Below are positions 52,498-62,900 of a stretch of 64,000 bases of DNA, one piece after another; the stretch's first letter is position 1; each line of letters begins with the position of its first letter. The DNA lies in assembly GCA_022616615.1 (NCBI GenBank), contig JAKEER010000513.1, positions 1 through 64,000 on the forward strand. The letters run 5' to 3'. The notes beneath the pieces are model-generated. The model saw only the letters and a list, made by a program, of their open reading frames with translations. It ran no database searches and was not told the origin of the DNA. This DNA comes from Acidobacteriota bacterium (lineage in GTDB: Bacteria; Acidobacteriota; Terriglobia; Versatilivoradales; Versatilivoraceae). A program made the translations under genes and the position numbers.

Positions 52498-52946
52498 AGT
52501 GCCCGGACACTCGAATGAACTGGACCTAGACAGGACTGACTAGCGCAAGTTCGTTGAGCAAACTACCCACTTCACCCAAGACGACTTCCCTCCCTGGAGA
52601 GAAGGGCGGGTGATCGGCAACCCAAGAACTGAGCGACTTGGAAACGGCATGCTCGCTAAAAGTCCATATCACCCCCTACCGTACTGCCACTCCAACTATT
52701 GAAGTTTCGGACACGGCAGGCCTTATCGGTTTAAATGTTGACAGGTGCTGTTATCGCCAGCTACAACGGGGATCAGTCAACAGAATCCAATTAGTGTTGG
52801 GCTTGATGTTCTCACAACGGGAGTCGCAACTCCGATTTGCGGCGGTTTCCCCGGGTGAGAACGCAAAAGCCGCGTAGCTGTTCGTAGTCCCATGACACGG
52901 TCAACTTTTCTTTTGAAAGGACGATCAGCGACTCCGGCCGAGACGC
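52498..52946. other. Intergenic region, nothing recognised
   Basis: Lies between two convergent genes. A plus-strand frame of 79 codons (52638-52877) has no ribosome site and no known motif. A weak hairpin CCCTCCCT/AGGGCGGG at about 52588-52611, without a T-run, could help terminate the CRTAC1 transcript. Confidence 0.4.
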
Positions 52947-54407
52947 TCAAGCAAAGATGTCTTTCACGACCTTGCCATGAACATCGGTCAATCGGAAGTT
53001 CCGTCCCGCGTAGCGATAGGTGAGCCGCTCATGGTCAAGGCCCAGCAAGTGCAATAGGGTCGCGTGAAGATCGTGGAAGTGTACCTTGTTTTCCACCGAA
53101 TAGTAGCCGTAGTCATCGGTCGCGCCGTACTTGAATCCAGCTTTCACTCCGCCGCCGGCCAGCCACATGGTGAAACCCTCGGGATTATGGTCGCGGCCGT
53201 CTGAGCCTTGTGCGGTTGGCGTCCTACCGAACTCGCCACCCCACAGAACGAGCGTATCCTTCAGCAGGCCTCTTCCTTTGAGATCCTTCAACAGACCCGC
53301 AATGGGGTGGTCAACTTCCATCGCGTTACCAGAATGCCCTTTCCGCAAATCGGAGTGCTGATCCCACTTATAGCTGTGCGTCACCTGAACAAACCGAACG
53401 CCCTGCTCGGACAAACGTCGGGCCATCAAGCACTGCCGACCGAAGTTCTCGGTGACAGGATTATCAATGCCATAGAGCCGGAGCGTCGCTGGCGACTCGC
53501 GTGACAGATCCTGCAGGTCCGGTGCCGTCGTTTGCATACGAAAGGCCAATTCAAACGACTCGATGCGTCCCTCGAGCGCCTGATCCGGACCGGACTCGGC
53601 CAAATGCTCGCGGTTCATCTCCTGAAGCAAATTCAGCTCCAGACGCTGGATGTTTCGCGGTGTCTCGTGATTCGTGATAAAGGGGATCTTCGCTTGTATG
53701 GCAGGGATGCCGGCGTTGCCGACGGGGGTGCCTTGGAAGGCCGCCGGCAGAAAGGCTGAACTCCAATTGTTCGCACCACCGTGAGTTAAAGTGGGGCAGA
53801 TGGTGATAAAGCCGGGCATGTTTTGATTTTCGCTCCCCAGGCCATAGTTGATCCAAGAACCCATACTTGGACGAACAAAAGTATCACTGCCCGTGTGGAG
53901 TTCCAGCAGCGCCCCACCATGACGGGAGTTGGAACCATACATCGAATTGATCACACAGAGATCGTCCACGCACTTCGCGATGTGCGGAAACAGTTCGCTG
54001 ACCCAGATGCCACTCTCGCCATGCTGCTTGAACTCCCAGGGGGATTTGAGCAAATTGAACGTCTCACTCGAAACGACTCTCGGACGTTTAAAAGGAAGTG
54101 GTTTTCCGTGGTCGCGTTGAAGGAGTGGTTTGTAATCGAAGGTGTCGACTTGCGAGGGGCCGCCATGCATGAAAAGAAAAATAACTCGTTTGGCCCGAGG
54201 GGCGAAGTGCGGAGGCCGAGGCGCCAGTGGATCAGCTGCTGCGCCAGAATCGACCCTGGCAGTGATTTGAGCCGCAGCAGCCTCCTCACCGAGTAGCACA
54301 GCCAGAGCCAATCCGCCGAATCCAGCGCTGCTGGTCCGGAGCATTTCTCGCCGTGAAAGAGCATGATTCCAAAACGAATTCCAATGCCGAATGGAAGCAG
54401 GTCTCAC
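52947..54407 (-). CDS. DUF1501 protein, exported
   Basis: A protein of 486 residues with a Tat-type leader (LSRREMLRTSSAGFGGLALAVL). DUF1501 motifs: RVIFLFMHGGPSQVDTFDYKP, SELFPHIAKCVDDLCVI, GVRFVQVTHSYKWDQHSDLRK, LWGGEFGRTPTAQGSDGRDHNP, HFHDLHATLLHLLGLDHERLTYRY (split here for length). It is the planctomycete-like long form, different from the copy at 39.5 kb. It directly follows the PSCyt1 gene (27 bases). Confidence 0.88.
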   Translation of the reverse strand: MRPASIRHWNSFWNHALSRREMLRTSSAGFGGLALAVLLGEEAAAAQITARVDSGAAADPLAPRPPHFAPRAKRVIFLFMHGGPSQVDTFDYKPLLQRDHGKPLPFKRPRVVSSETFNLLKSPWEFKQHGESGIWVSELFPHIAKCVDDLCVINSMYGSNSRHGGALLELHTGSDTFVRPSMGSWINYGLGSENQNMPGFITICPTLTHGGANNWSSAFLPAAFQGTPVGNAGIPAIQAKIPFITNHETPRNIQRLELNLLQEMNREHLAESGPDQALEGRIESFELAFRMQTTAPDLQDLSRESPATLRLYGIDNPVTENFGRQCLMARRLSEQGVRFVQVTHSYKWDQHSDLRKGHSGNAMEVDHPIAGLLKDLKGRGLLKDTLVLWGGEFGRTPTAQGSDGRDHNPEGFTMWLAGGGVKAGFKYGATDDYGYYSVENKVHFHDLHATLLHLLGLDHERLTYRYAGRNFRLTDVHGKVVKDIFA

Positions 54408-54434
54408 AGGTTTCCTCCCTCGATCCTCTATCGC

Positions 54435-57400
54435 CTAATTCACATAAACAAACTCATTCGAGGCCACAAGTGTGTGGCAGAGACTCTGCCACGCCCTCAA
54501 TCGGCGTTCCTCGAAGTTTAGTTGGCCGCCGTCGAGCGCCGCTTCCATACGCCCAACAAAGGCAAGAGCTCGATCCACCTCGCTGGCGTTGGGTAGGCGG
54601 CCGAAAGCCAGCATGTAGGCCTGCCGGACGCGACCCCTGTCATCGAGCTCTGGCCGCTTAACCAAGTTCGCGGCCATTTTCCCGGTTTCCCTGAGCACCA
54701 CCGAACCGTTCATCATGAACAATGCTTGCGGCGCCACCACAGTGCTTTGGCGATCTCCGTTCAGAACACTCGGATCACCGAAGTCAAAGGCTTGGAAGAC
54801 GTCGTAGAGGGAACTCCGAATGATGGGAAGATAGATGGATCGGCGGTTGGCGTCATAGTTGGTTTTGTCATGGCTCTTTATGCTGGTGACGTATTCTCGT
54901 TCTTTGAAAGTGAGCATGGAGCCACCCATGGTCAAGTCGAGCCCCTCACCAACAGCGATAATGGCGTCGCGAATCTCCTCAGCTTCAAGCCGCCGCCGAT
55001 CCATTCGCCAAAACAGCTTGTTTTCCGGGTCCACTTCAGCCCCCTTCTCATCCCAGGCCGTGCTCATCTGATAGGTACTAGAGAGGATGATGACGCGGTG
55101 CATTGCCTTGATGGACCACTTCTCCTGAATGAAGCGCCGCGCCAACCAGTCGAGTAACGGCAGGTTCGTCGGTGGCTCGCCAAGTCTGCCAAAGTTGTCA
55201 GTGGACGGAACAATTCCTCTTCCGAAGTGCCATCGCCAGATTCGGTTCACCATGACACGACTGGTCAAGGGATGATCTTCTCGAGTGAGCCACTGGGCCA
55301 GATCCAACCGCCCGCTGTGGTTGGTATCAATGGGCGTTTGATTTTCTCCCGCGATCACTCTGAGAAACCGTCGAGGAACACGATCGCCAAGGGTGAGATG
55401 ACTACCCCGAATGTGAATGGGCAGGTCACCGATTTCTCCCTCAGTCACCCCCATTGCACGTGGAAACTGCGGAGTAGATTCTTGTAAAGCCTTAAGCTCT
55501 TTTTTGAGCCGGTCGATTTCCACTCTCGTTTCGACGGAATAATATCGTTCGGACTTTGAGGGGGCTCGACAAGGTCCAAATTCTTCATAAAGCACCTGTC
55601 TAAGCGCTTCCAGAGCTGGATCAGCCAGTTTCTCGTCCTTGTCGTTACCGCTCCTGAGGTTCGTGTCGTTGTCTTCCGCTTTGTCATCTGTTGACCCTTC
55701 AGGATGGAGAGCCCTCCAAGCACCGTCGGCGCGATCGAAGAGGCTCTGGTAGAAAGCCGCCAGTTCTTGTCGGGTCGAGGGCTTGAGCCCATCGAATAGA
55801 CGGGCCACCGGCGAGGTCCACTCCGCCAGCGAATCATAGGCCGGTGTTCCAAAAGCATGCCAGGCGTAGAGGACCGAGGCGGGGGCACCCCGCGATCGGC
55901 GTAGATACTCAGTCCACTGCAAGAGAATATCTGGATTGATTCCATAGTCGACTGCAAGCTGCACGGAGGTTTTTGGAACGACGGCGCCCACCGCCAGCGG
56001 ATTCGGAGCCACGAGCAGCTGGTCGAAATAAGGGAACGGCCCGTCAATCTCCAGTCGGACGGTGTTCTGGCCTTGCCGAAACGGAAAGATTCCGATCGCC
56101 GTCCACAGCTGGGCATCTGGAGAGGAGGTACGGTTGATCTCGGGGGGTGTACCTGCCTGAACCAGCACCCCATTGATCCTGATGTCGAGTGTGTGGAACT
56201 GGGGAGAGGCCCGACGAATTTCCAGTTGATAATTTCCATCCTCGGGTAGGGCGACCTCGTATTCCACAAAATAGGGAGCTGTTTTCGTATCAACCAGCAC
56301 GCGGGGATCGTCTGCGTCTTGCTTGAATTTCTTATCGACGTTTCCTCGCAAGAAATCGATCGCACTAACAGTCAACAGGCCAGATTTGTCCGCTTTCTCC
56401 GAATCTCCAAGCACCGATTGAAGCTTCATGGACTCATACCGCAAGAGGTCAGTAGCCGCCAATAAATAGGTTTCGACTTTGCGACGGGCCGTGTCAGAGA
56501 TCTCCCTATCGGCTGGCCTAGAGAGCCGACTGATTTGTTTCTGCTGGGCTTCGATCCTCTTGTTGTGTGCTTCGAGCCGGTCTTGGTCTTGCTTTGGAGC
56601 CAGAACATGTTCATGCCACTTTGCGACAACCTTAAAATTCTCCAGCGTCTTCGAACTTTTGAAGATCCCCGCCAGTGAATAGTAGTCGGCCGTCGGAATG
56701 GGATCGAATTTGTGATCATGACAGCGGGCACAACCGACGGTCAGCGCCATAAAAGCACGGCTCATGGTGTCGATCTGTTCGTCAATGATGTCCATCTGCA
56801 TCTTCACAGGATCATCCTCGGCGAGCATCTTCGCGCCCAGCGAAAGAAACCCGGTGGCAGTCTGGCGCTCGTAGATCGTGGCTTCGTCGTGGGCTCTTGG
56901 CAGGAGGTCACCTGCCAGCTGTTCGAGGATAAACTGGTTATATGGCTTGTCCTTATTAAAGGCGTTGATGACGTAATCGCGATACCGATACGCGTTCTTG
57001 TAGACCAGGTTTTCATCCAATCCGTTAGAGTCGGCGTAGCGAGCCACATCCAGCCAGTGCCGTCCCCACCGCTCGCCATAACGTGGCGAGGCTAGCAGAC
57101 GATCCACCAGGCGGGTAAACGCATCCGGCGAATCATCGGCCAGGAATGCCTGGACCTCTTCAGGGGTAGGAGGCATGCCAGTGAGATCAAATGTCGCCCT
57201 ACGTATCAAGGTACGTTTATCAGCTGCCGACGCAGGTGTTAGCCCTTTCGCTTCAAGCGCTGCCAAGATGAATGCATCCAGAGGAGTTTTTACCCATCCT
57301 TGTTGCTTGACCTGGGGAATGGCAGGCTCTTTCGGACTCTGAAAGGCCCAGAAAGAATTGACGGTGGAATTAGCGTCCCCATCCGCGGAGGCTGGCGGTG

Positions 57401-57794
57401 CGGTGCCCCAGGGCGCGCCCATCTTAATCCAGGAAATCAGGGTCGAAATTTCATCGTCCGCCAACTTACCGGTTGGAGGCATACGAAGACGATCATCATT
57501 GTAGTTGACAGCCGTGACAAGCAGGCTTCTTTGTGGTTCTCCAGGCACGATCGCTTTCCCACGGCTGCCCCCTTCACGCAAGCCCGCTTCACTGTCGAGT
57601 TTCAGCCCACCCATGACCGGCTGGCTGGCACTTGAATGACAAGCGTAACAGTGCTTCGCCAGCAACGGGCGAACCTGCTTCTCGAAAAACTCAGCACCCT
57701 TCGTGTCCTGGGCATTGCCCTCAGGCAGCCAAGCGAAAGAACAGAGCACGAAAAGCAGGAGTCGGAGGGAAGATGGGTTCGACGACTTACGCAT
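54435..57794 (-). CDS. PSCyt1-DUF1549-DUF1553 exported cytochrome-like protein
   Basis: A protein of 1119 residues with signal peptide (LRLLLFVLCSFAWLPEGNA-Q). The PSCyt1 domain has the haem motif HCYACHSS (Cys49, Cys52, His53), a distal RMPPTGKLADDE. DUF1549 follows (DAFILAALEAKGLTPA, RRATFDLTGMPPTPEEV, CARCHDHKFDPIP near 352), a beta-rich insert of carbohydrate-binding type (YQLEIRRASPQFHTLDIRI), then DUF1553 (HPLTSRVMVNRIWRWHFGRG, RRRLEAEEIRDAI, VNGDRQ-type end). Co-transcribed with the DUF1501 gene. Probably a periplasmic redox partner or enzyme; no reaction is established for the family. Confidence 0.88.
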   Translation of the reverse strand: MRKSSNPSSLRLLLFVLCSFAWLPEGNAQDTKGAEFFEKQVRPLLAKHCYACHSSASQPVMGGLKLDSEAGLREGGSRGKAIVPGEPQRSLLVTAVNYNDDRLRMPPTGKLADDEISTLISWIKMGAPWGTAPPASADGDANSTVNSFWAFQSPKEPAIPQVKQQGWVKTPLDAFILAALEAKGLTPASAADKRTLIRRATFDLTGMPPTPEEVQAFLADDSPDAFTRLVDRLLASPRYGERWGRHWLDVARYADSNGLDENLVYKNAYRYRDYVINAFNKDKPYNQFILEQLAGDLLPRAHDEATIYERQTATGFLSLGAKMLAEDDPVKMQMDIIDEQIDTMSRAFMALTVGCARCHDHKFDPIPTADYYSLAGIFKSSKTLENFKVVAKWHEHVLAPKQDQDRLEAHNKRIEAQQKQISRLSRPADREISDTARRKVETYLLAATDLLRYESMKLQSVLGDSEKADKSGLLTVSAIDFLRGNVDKKFKQDADDPRVLVDTKTAPYFVEYEVALPEDGNYQLEIRRASPQFHTLDIRINGVLVQAGTPPEINRTSSPDAQLWTAIGIFPFRQGQNTVRLEIDGPFPYFDQLLVAPNPLAVGAVVPKTSVQLAVDYGINPDILLQWTEYLRRSRGAPASVLYAWHAFGTPAYDSLAEWTSPVARLFDGLKPSTRQELAAFYQSLFDRADGAWRALHPEGSTDDKAEDNDTNLRSGNDKDEKLADPALEALRQVLYEEFGPCRAPSKSERYYSVETRVEIDRLKKELKALQESTPQFPRAMGVTEGEIGDLPIHIRGSHLTLGDRVPRRFLRVIAGENQTPIDTNHSGRLDLAQWLTREDHPLTSRVMVNRIWRWHFGRGIVPSTDNFGRLGEPPTNLPLLDWLARRFIQEKWSIKAMHRVIILSSTYQMSTAWDEKGAEVDPENKLFWRMDRRRLEAEEIRDAIIAVGEGLDLTMGGSMLTFKEREYVTSIKSHDKTNYDANRRSIYLPIIRSSLYDVFQAFDFGDPSVLNGDRQSTVVAPQALFMMNGSVVLRETGKMAANLVKRPELDDRGRVRQAYMLAFGRLPNASEVDRALAFVGRMEAALDGGQLNFEERRLRAWQSLCHTLVASNEFVYVN

Positions 57795-57846
57795 AACAGA
57801 CTTCCGAATTGAGGCAAACTAATCTCAAAAGGCTCACAATCCCCCA

Positions 57847-58965
57847 TCACAACGTTCGCAAACCTTCTCGCGGCCGTTGGTTATCTTCTTGCATCCAGCA
57901 AGAACTCAGCGGAATGGCATTCCGTAGCTTGGGATCAGACGCGTTGACACCGTTTACAACGTTGATGGGTAATTTCCCCTCGAGGATGCGGCTGACAATC
58001 TGGCAGGCTGTCGTCCGCATCTCGCACAGTGCCGCAGATGAATAGAACGCAGAATGGGGAGTGATCAAACAGTTTGGAAATTGAAGGAGATCGGGATCAA
58101 GTTGCGGCTCTCGCTCCAAGACATCCAACCCAACACCTCCGAGTATCCGGCCACGTAGTGCTTGAACAAGGGCATCCTCGTTCACAATCGGTCCTCGTGC
58201 GGTATTGATCAAGAGAGCTCCAGGCTTGATGATCGAGAATGCACGGGAGTCTAGCATGCCAACGGTTTCAGGAGTCAGGGGAGTATGCAATGAAATGACG
58301 TCTGAAGAACCAAGCAAATGATCGAGGGTTCTAACACGATCAATGCCTAGTGCCTTCTCATAGCCATTGGAGACATAGGGGTCGAAAAATTGAACAGAGT
58401 ATCCGAATGCCTTAGCGCGCAGCGCCGTCGCGGTCCCAATCCTTCCGCAGCCGATAATCCCAAATTTCAAGCCACGCAATCTGCGGACTTCTCCAGCTGC
58501 TTGCCACGACCACCCACCCTGCCCAACTTCCTTTAAGACGGAAGCCAGCTTTCGCTCCAGGCACAGTGTCAACATCAGGGTGTGGTCTGCAACCTCTTCC
58601 GTGCCGTAGTCAGGAACATGACACACGGGAATGCCTAATCGGTGAGCTGCTTCCAGGTCAACATTGTCGAACCCCACACCATTCCGAACAATCACCTTTG
58701 CGTTCGTGAGCTGATCGAGGAGTTCTGCCTGCATTCTTGGGGAATGCGATACTATAACCGCGTCACTTTGCTTTAGAAGTTCGGATGCGGTCCCATCCGC
58801 TGCTTTCAGGCAGACAAGTACAACCTCGGCCGCGTCCATGAGAGTTTCCGCTTCCAAAGATGTATCGGTCCAGAAAGGCGATTCGACGCAATCCAGCAGA
58901 GCAACCAAGGCCTTTGCTAACAAAGTCAGGTCTCCTGTGTCAGGTGGGAACAGAACCTGCCGCAA
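57847..58965 (-). CDS. D-2-hydroxyacid dehydrogenase (CtBP-like)
   Basis: A protein of 372 residues, overlapping the GntR gene by 26 bases. NAD motif GLKFGIIGCGRIGTA, catalytic Arg in INTARGPIVNEDAL, and His in LITPHSAFYS. NGVGFDNVDLEAAHRLGIPVCHVPDYGTEEVADH is typical of the C-terminal-binding-protein branch. The C-terminus has a 25-residue extension (ASDPKLRNAIPLSS onward). It parallels the frameshifted dehydrogenase of the first cluster. Likely reduces or oxidises a 2-oxo/2-hydroxy acid. Confidence 0.88.
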   Translation of the reverse strand: MRQVLFPPDTGDLTLLAKALVALLDCVESPFWTDTSLEAETLMDAAEVVLVCLKAADGTASELLKQSDAVIVSHSPRMQAELLDQLTNAKVIVRNGVGFDNVDLEAAHRLGIPVCHVPDYGTEEVADHTLMLTLCLERKLASVLKEVGQGGWSWQAAGEVRRLRGLKFGIIGCGRIGTATALRAKAFGYSVQFFDPYVSNGYEKALGIDRVRTLDHLLGSSDVISLHTPLTPETVGMLDSRAFSIIKPGALLINTARGPIVNEDALVQALRGRILGGVGLDVLEREPQLDPDLLQFPNCLITPHSAFYSSAALCEMRTTACQIVSRILEGKLPINVVNGVNASDPKLRNAIPLSSCWMQEDNQRPREGLRTL

Positions 58966-59659
58966 TACGAGGCTTCAACCTGATCCTTTTCTTCTCGATT
59001 TCATCAATCCGCGAAAACAGCTCAATCGCATTCCTCTTGCTGGTGTCAATGTGGCTGGCAAGCAGTTCTTCTGCAAGCTTTGCGTCGCGCGCCTTCAGCG
59101 CTTTCACAATACCAAGATGCTCTTCACCTGCACGCCGAGCATGCCGGTCCTCGCGATATCCGACCAACCGCAGAGAGTGAATGAGAAGAGAAATGTTTTC
59201 CAGGTAAGAGATCAGGCGCCTATTTCCGGAATACCGCACTATCAGACGGTGCAGCCGGAAGTCAACCTCAGCCTGCTGATCATTCCATTTGGCCCCCGTG
59301 TGGCTGTTGAGCTTTTCCAATTCCCGTTCAAACTCAAGAAGGTCATTCAGCTTCAGATTGGGAACAGCTCTACGAACGGCAAGGCTTTCCAGGGCTTTTC
59401 GTATCTCATAGATCTCTTCCACATCGTCCGCTGTGAACGCGACTACCTTCGCCCCTTGATTTTTCACACGGTTGACTAAGCCATCCCGCTCCAATGCAAA
59501 CAAAACCTCTCGAATGGGAGTGCGGCTAACGTCGTGCGCAGATGCCAGGTCTTCTTCGACCAGCCTCGACCCAGGTGGATATTCGCCACTAATGATCTTA
59601 CCGAGAATCTCCGCATACAAATGGGAGCGAAATTGTTCGATCTGGTGGTCCTCTTTCAC
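58940..59659 (-). CDS. GntR-family regulator (FCD subfamily)
   Basis: A protein of 239 residues with GTG start. Winged helix (LYAEILGKIISGEYPPGSRLVEEDLA, DVSRTPIREVLFAL, GLVNRV) and FCD domain (EIRKALESLAVRRA, DFRLHRLIVRYSGN, EEHLGIVKALKARD). Palindromic GTATAC operators occur in its own promoter and in the divergent promoter of the large TPR gene, so it probably represses both and the dehydrogenase behind it. Confidence 0.9.
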   Translation of the reverse strand: MKEDHQIEQFRSHLYAEILGKIISGEYPPGSRLVEEDLASAHDVSRTPIREVLFALERDGLVNRVKNQGAKVVAFTADDVEEIYEIRKALESLAVRRAVPNLKLNDLLEFERELEKLNSHTGAKWNDQQAEVDFRLHRLIVRYSGNRRLISYLENISLLIHSLRLVGYREDRHARRAGEEHLGIVKALKARDAKLAEELLASHIDTSKRNAIELFSRIDEIEKKRIRLKPRIAAGSVPT

Positions 59660-59668
59660 AGGTAGGAA

Positions 59669-59697
59669 CTGTATACGATGCTAATCACACTGTCCAA
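59669..59697 (-). promoter_or_regulatory. GntR-gene promoter with operator over the -10
   Basis: On the minus strand TTGGAC (59697-59692), 16 bases, TATACA (59675-59670). The -10 is part of the palindrome-like TCGTATACAG (59678-59669), an FCD/GntR-type site matching the one at 59827-59836. Suggests autorepression. Confidence 0.6.
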
Positions 59698-59792
59698 CAA
59701 AAATTGTTGACAACCTTCTAATGCAAAGGATCAGAGCCTGCACTACCGTCTCCGTCTCTCAATAAGGACTTCCAGATTGTTGAGTTTCGTAG

Positions 59793-59836
59793 TTGACAAG
59801 AAATGTTCGAGGAGTACAATCAATAATTGTATACAA
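59793..59836 (+). promoter_or_regulatory. Promoter of the large TPR gene with a GntR operator at the start point
   Basis: TTGACA (59793-59798), 16 bases, TACAAT (59815-59820), then the perfect 10-base palindrome TTGTATACAA (59827-59836) at the expected transcription start. The leader to the ATG at 59993 is about 160 bases with no gene in it. A regulator bound here would block the polymerase. Confidence 0.7.
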
Positions 59837-59992
59837 ACAGGTAACAGGGATGGGGTTGCCAATGAGGTCAGGACAGGAGGCATTCGTGGCCTTGTTGAGG
59901 TGCGACAAGAAAGTTTTGAAAGGTAAACCTATGTGATGATACTCCGGTAGATAGATGGTCACCATGGTGTAGATTCCAATTGGAGTGGGAGT

Positions 59993-62900
59993 ATGTCAAA
60001 GCACCTGTGTTCCTCACTAGTGGGGTTGCTGTTTCTGACCATATGGGGTGGAGCACAGGTGTTTTTTGTTGCCATGGCGGAAGCGCCAGGCAAATTAGTT
60101 TTAGCTCAGGAACACGAGCGCCAAGCCTACCTTCAACTCAAGGCCAAAAACCTTAGGGGCGCCATTCAGGAGTTCCGGTCGGCCCTGATGCTTAATCCTG
60201 GTTCGTTGCCAGCCCATGTGGGGTTAGGTGTTGCCTTGCGCGAGACTGGCGACGTAATCGGTTCAATTTCCGAATTTCATATGGCCTTACAGTTGAACCC
60301 TAATGATTTCGAAGCTCATTACAATTTAGCTCTCACCTATGGCCAAAAAGGCGACTTGGAAAATTCGAAAGCCAAGCTCTTGCGAGCGCTCGAGATCAAG
60401 CCAGAGAGTGCTGAAGCTCATCATCACCTTGGGGTATTGCTAGCTGGCTGGCCGCAAAGAGAAGATTATCAAGCGGCTAGTGCGGAGTTTAAAAAGGCTA
60501 TTAAGTATAAGCCCAATTTTCCTGAAGCCCATAAGAACCTGGCTATTGCCTTGGCGGCTCTAGGGGATCGCGATGGCTCCCTGGCGGAGTTCAAGTCTGC
60601 TCTTGAACTGAATCCCAACTATCCGGAAGCGTACTATTCGATGGGTCTTGTGCTGAAGCAGAAGGGGGCATCGGATGAGGCCATCGAAGCCTTCCGTTTT
60701 GCATTGAAGCATAAGCGGGATTATGCCGAGGCCCGCCTCCAGCTCGGTCTTTTGCTGATGAGAAGGAAAGAGTTGGATCAGTCTATTGTGGAGCTTCGCA
60801 AGGCCACTGAGCTCAAACCTGATTTCCGGGAGGCCTACAACGTTCTAGGGCAGGCACTCGCCCTTAAGGGCGATGCCGAGGCCGCCAGGATTGAAATCCA
60901 AAAATCAGAGCTCCTGCGTCAGCATGCGGAGAGAGCGACCGAGGCCAGGCACCTGAGTAATGCCGGCGTGGAATTATTGCAGAAAATGCAATTGGAAGAA
61001 GCCGAGGCCAAGATGCGGAAGGCCGCGGAGCTAGATCCCGACTCTCCCATTGCCCGCTACAATCTTGGTCTCGTATTGGCTGCCAAAGGCGATTTCAAAA
61101 CGGCTATTCCTGAATTCCGCAAGGCGTCGAAGCATCAGCCTGAAAATCCAAAGATCTACCTCAACCTAGGGCGTGCCTTGGAACTGAATGGAGATTTGGA
61201 AGCGGCCATGGGTGAATATGAGCAGGCTCTTCGATTGCGGCCGGATTACAGAGAGGCTCGCAAAGCCCTGGAAGACATTTCGGCCAAGCAGAAAGAAGAG
61301 TCTCGCTCCAGACATCCCAAGCAGTCGAGTAAAAGGCATTTGGACGTGTTTCGAGAGGGCACTGAGAAGGAGCTTAAGACGGCTGAGATGCTGCGAAAGG
61401 CACAACTGGAGCGTGACAGAGCGCGGGTACATAACAATCAAGCTTTGGAGTTGTGGGAAAAGGGAGATATTGAAGGGTCTATTCGACAGTACCGGCACTC
61501 GCTCAGCAGGGATCCGACGGATGCTTTAGTCCACTACAACCTGGCCTTGGCGCTACAGCGGAAGCAGGATTTGGATGGAGCGCTGCTAGAGTTGCAAATG
61601 GCCCTCCATCATAAGCCGAACTTTGCCGAAGCCCACAATGATCTTGGTTTACTGCTACAAGGAAAAGGCGAATTGCAGAGCGCTGTGGATCACTTCCGTT
61701 CGGCTCTTTCCTTGAAGCCTGATTTCGTCGAGGCCAATTACAATCTGGGAGCATCGCTCATGCAGCAGGACAATCATCAGGATGCCGAGATGGCCCTGCG
61801 CAATGCGCTAACTCTGAAGCCGAATTATGCCCAGGCTCACTATGCCTTGGCGCTCACCTTGGACGTAAAGGGGAGATCAGAAGAAGCGGAATCCGAGTTT
61901 CGACAGGCGCTAACGCTAAAGCCGAGTTTTGCTGAGGCACATTACGGTCTCGGCAAGTTGCTTCGTCGACTGAATCAGTATGACGCGGCTCTCCAAGAGT
62001 TGCAGGCAGCGGTGAGGCTTCGGCCCAACCACGCAGAGGCGCATGTTGAGTTGGCTCAGACGCTGGAACGAGTTGGCCGGCTGGAGGCGGCCGTGTTTGA
62101 ATTTCGCGAGGCTGCCCGGCTCAATCCAAATTCCCCTGAAGTTCGCTATCTTCTTGGGAGAACCCTTAGAAAGGCAGGCGAAGAGGCATCAGCGGCGGCT
62201 GAATTTCGCGAGTCAGAGCGTCTTCGCCAACAATCACGAAACCGGATTGAAACTCTGAAGCACAAGGACCTGGGAATTGAGTATCTGCAGAAAGGCGATT
62301 TCGAAAGAGCAATCCTGGAATTGCGGGATGCAGTCAAACTTGAGCCCAGGGATGCCGACGCTCACTATAATCTGGGATTGGGGTTAAGGCAGATTGGGAA
62401 TGCAGTGGACGCCAAAAATGCGTTTCAACTGGCCGTACGGCTCAAAGACGACTTTGCCGAGGCACACAACAATTTAGGAGTCGTCCTTGCCCAACAGGGG
62501 AACGTAGAAGAGGCAACACGAGAGTTTCAGAGAGCAGTCCAGCTGAAACCAAGCTATGCGGAAGCTCACCATAACTTAGGTGCCTTGCTTTCCGGAACAG
62601 GCGATCTTAAACGCGCCATTGTAGCGCTCCAAGAAGCCGTCAGCCTAAGACCCGTTTATGCTGAAGCCCATTTGAATCTAGGATTAGCCTATGGTCGGAG
62701 TGGGAATCTGGAAAACGCGATCGACCAGTTCCGACTGGCGGTGCAGCAGCAGCCTGACTACCTGGAAGCCCGTTTTAACTTGGGCCTCGCGCTGGCTGGA
62801 AGTTCTTCTTATGAGGCGGCTGCCTCTGAGTTGAAGAAGGTTCTTGCTGTGAAGCCGGATCATGGTGAAGCTCGATATTTCCTAGGTCGCGTGATGAGAG

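Noticed and set aside
52638-52877. 79-codon plus-strand frame between the CRTAC1 and DUF1501 genes
   Set aside because: No ribosome site and no recognisable feature.
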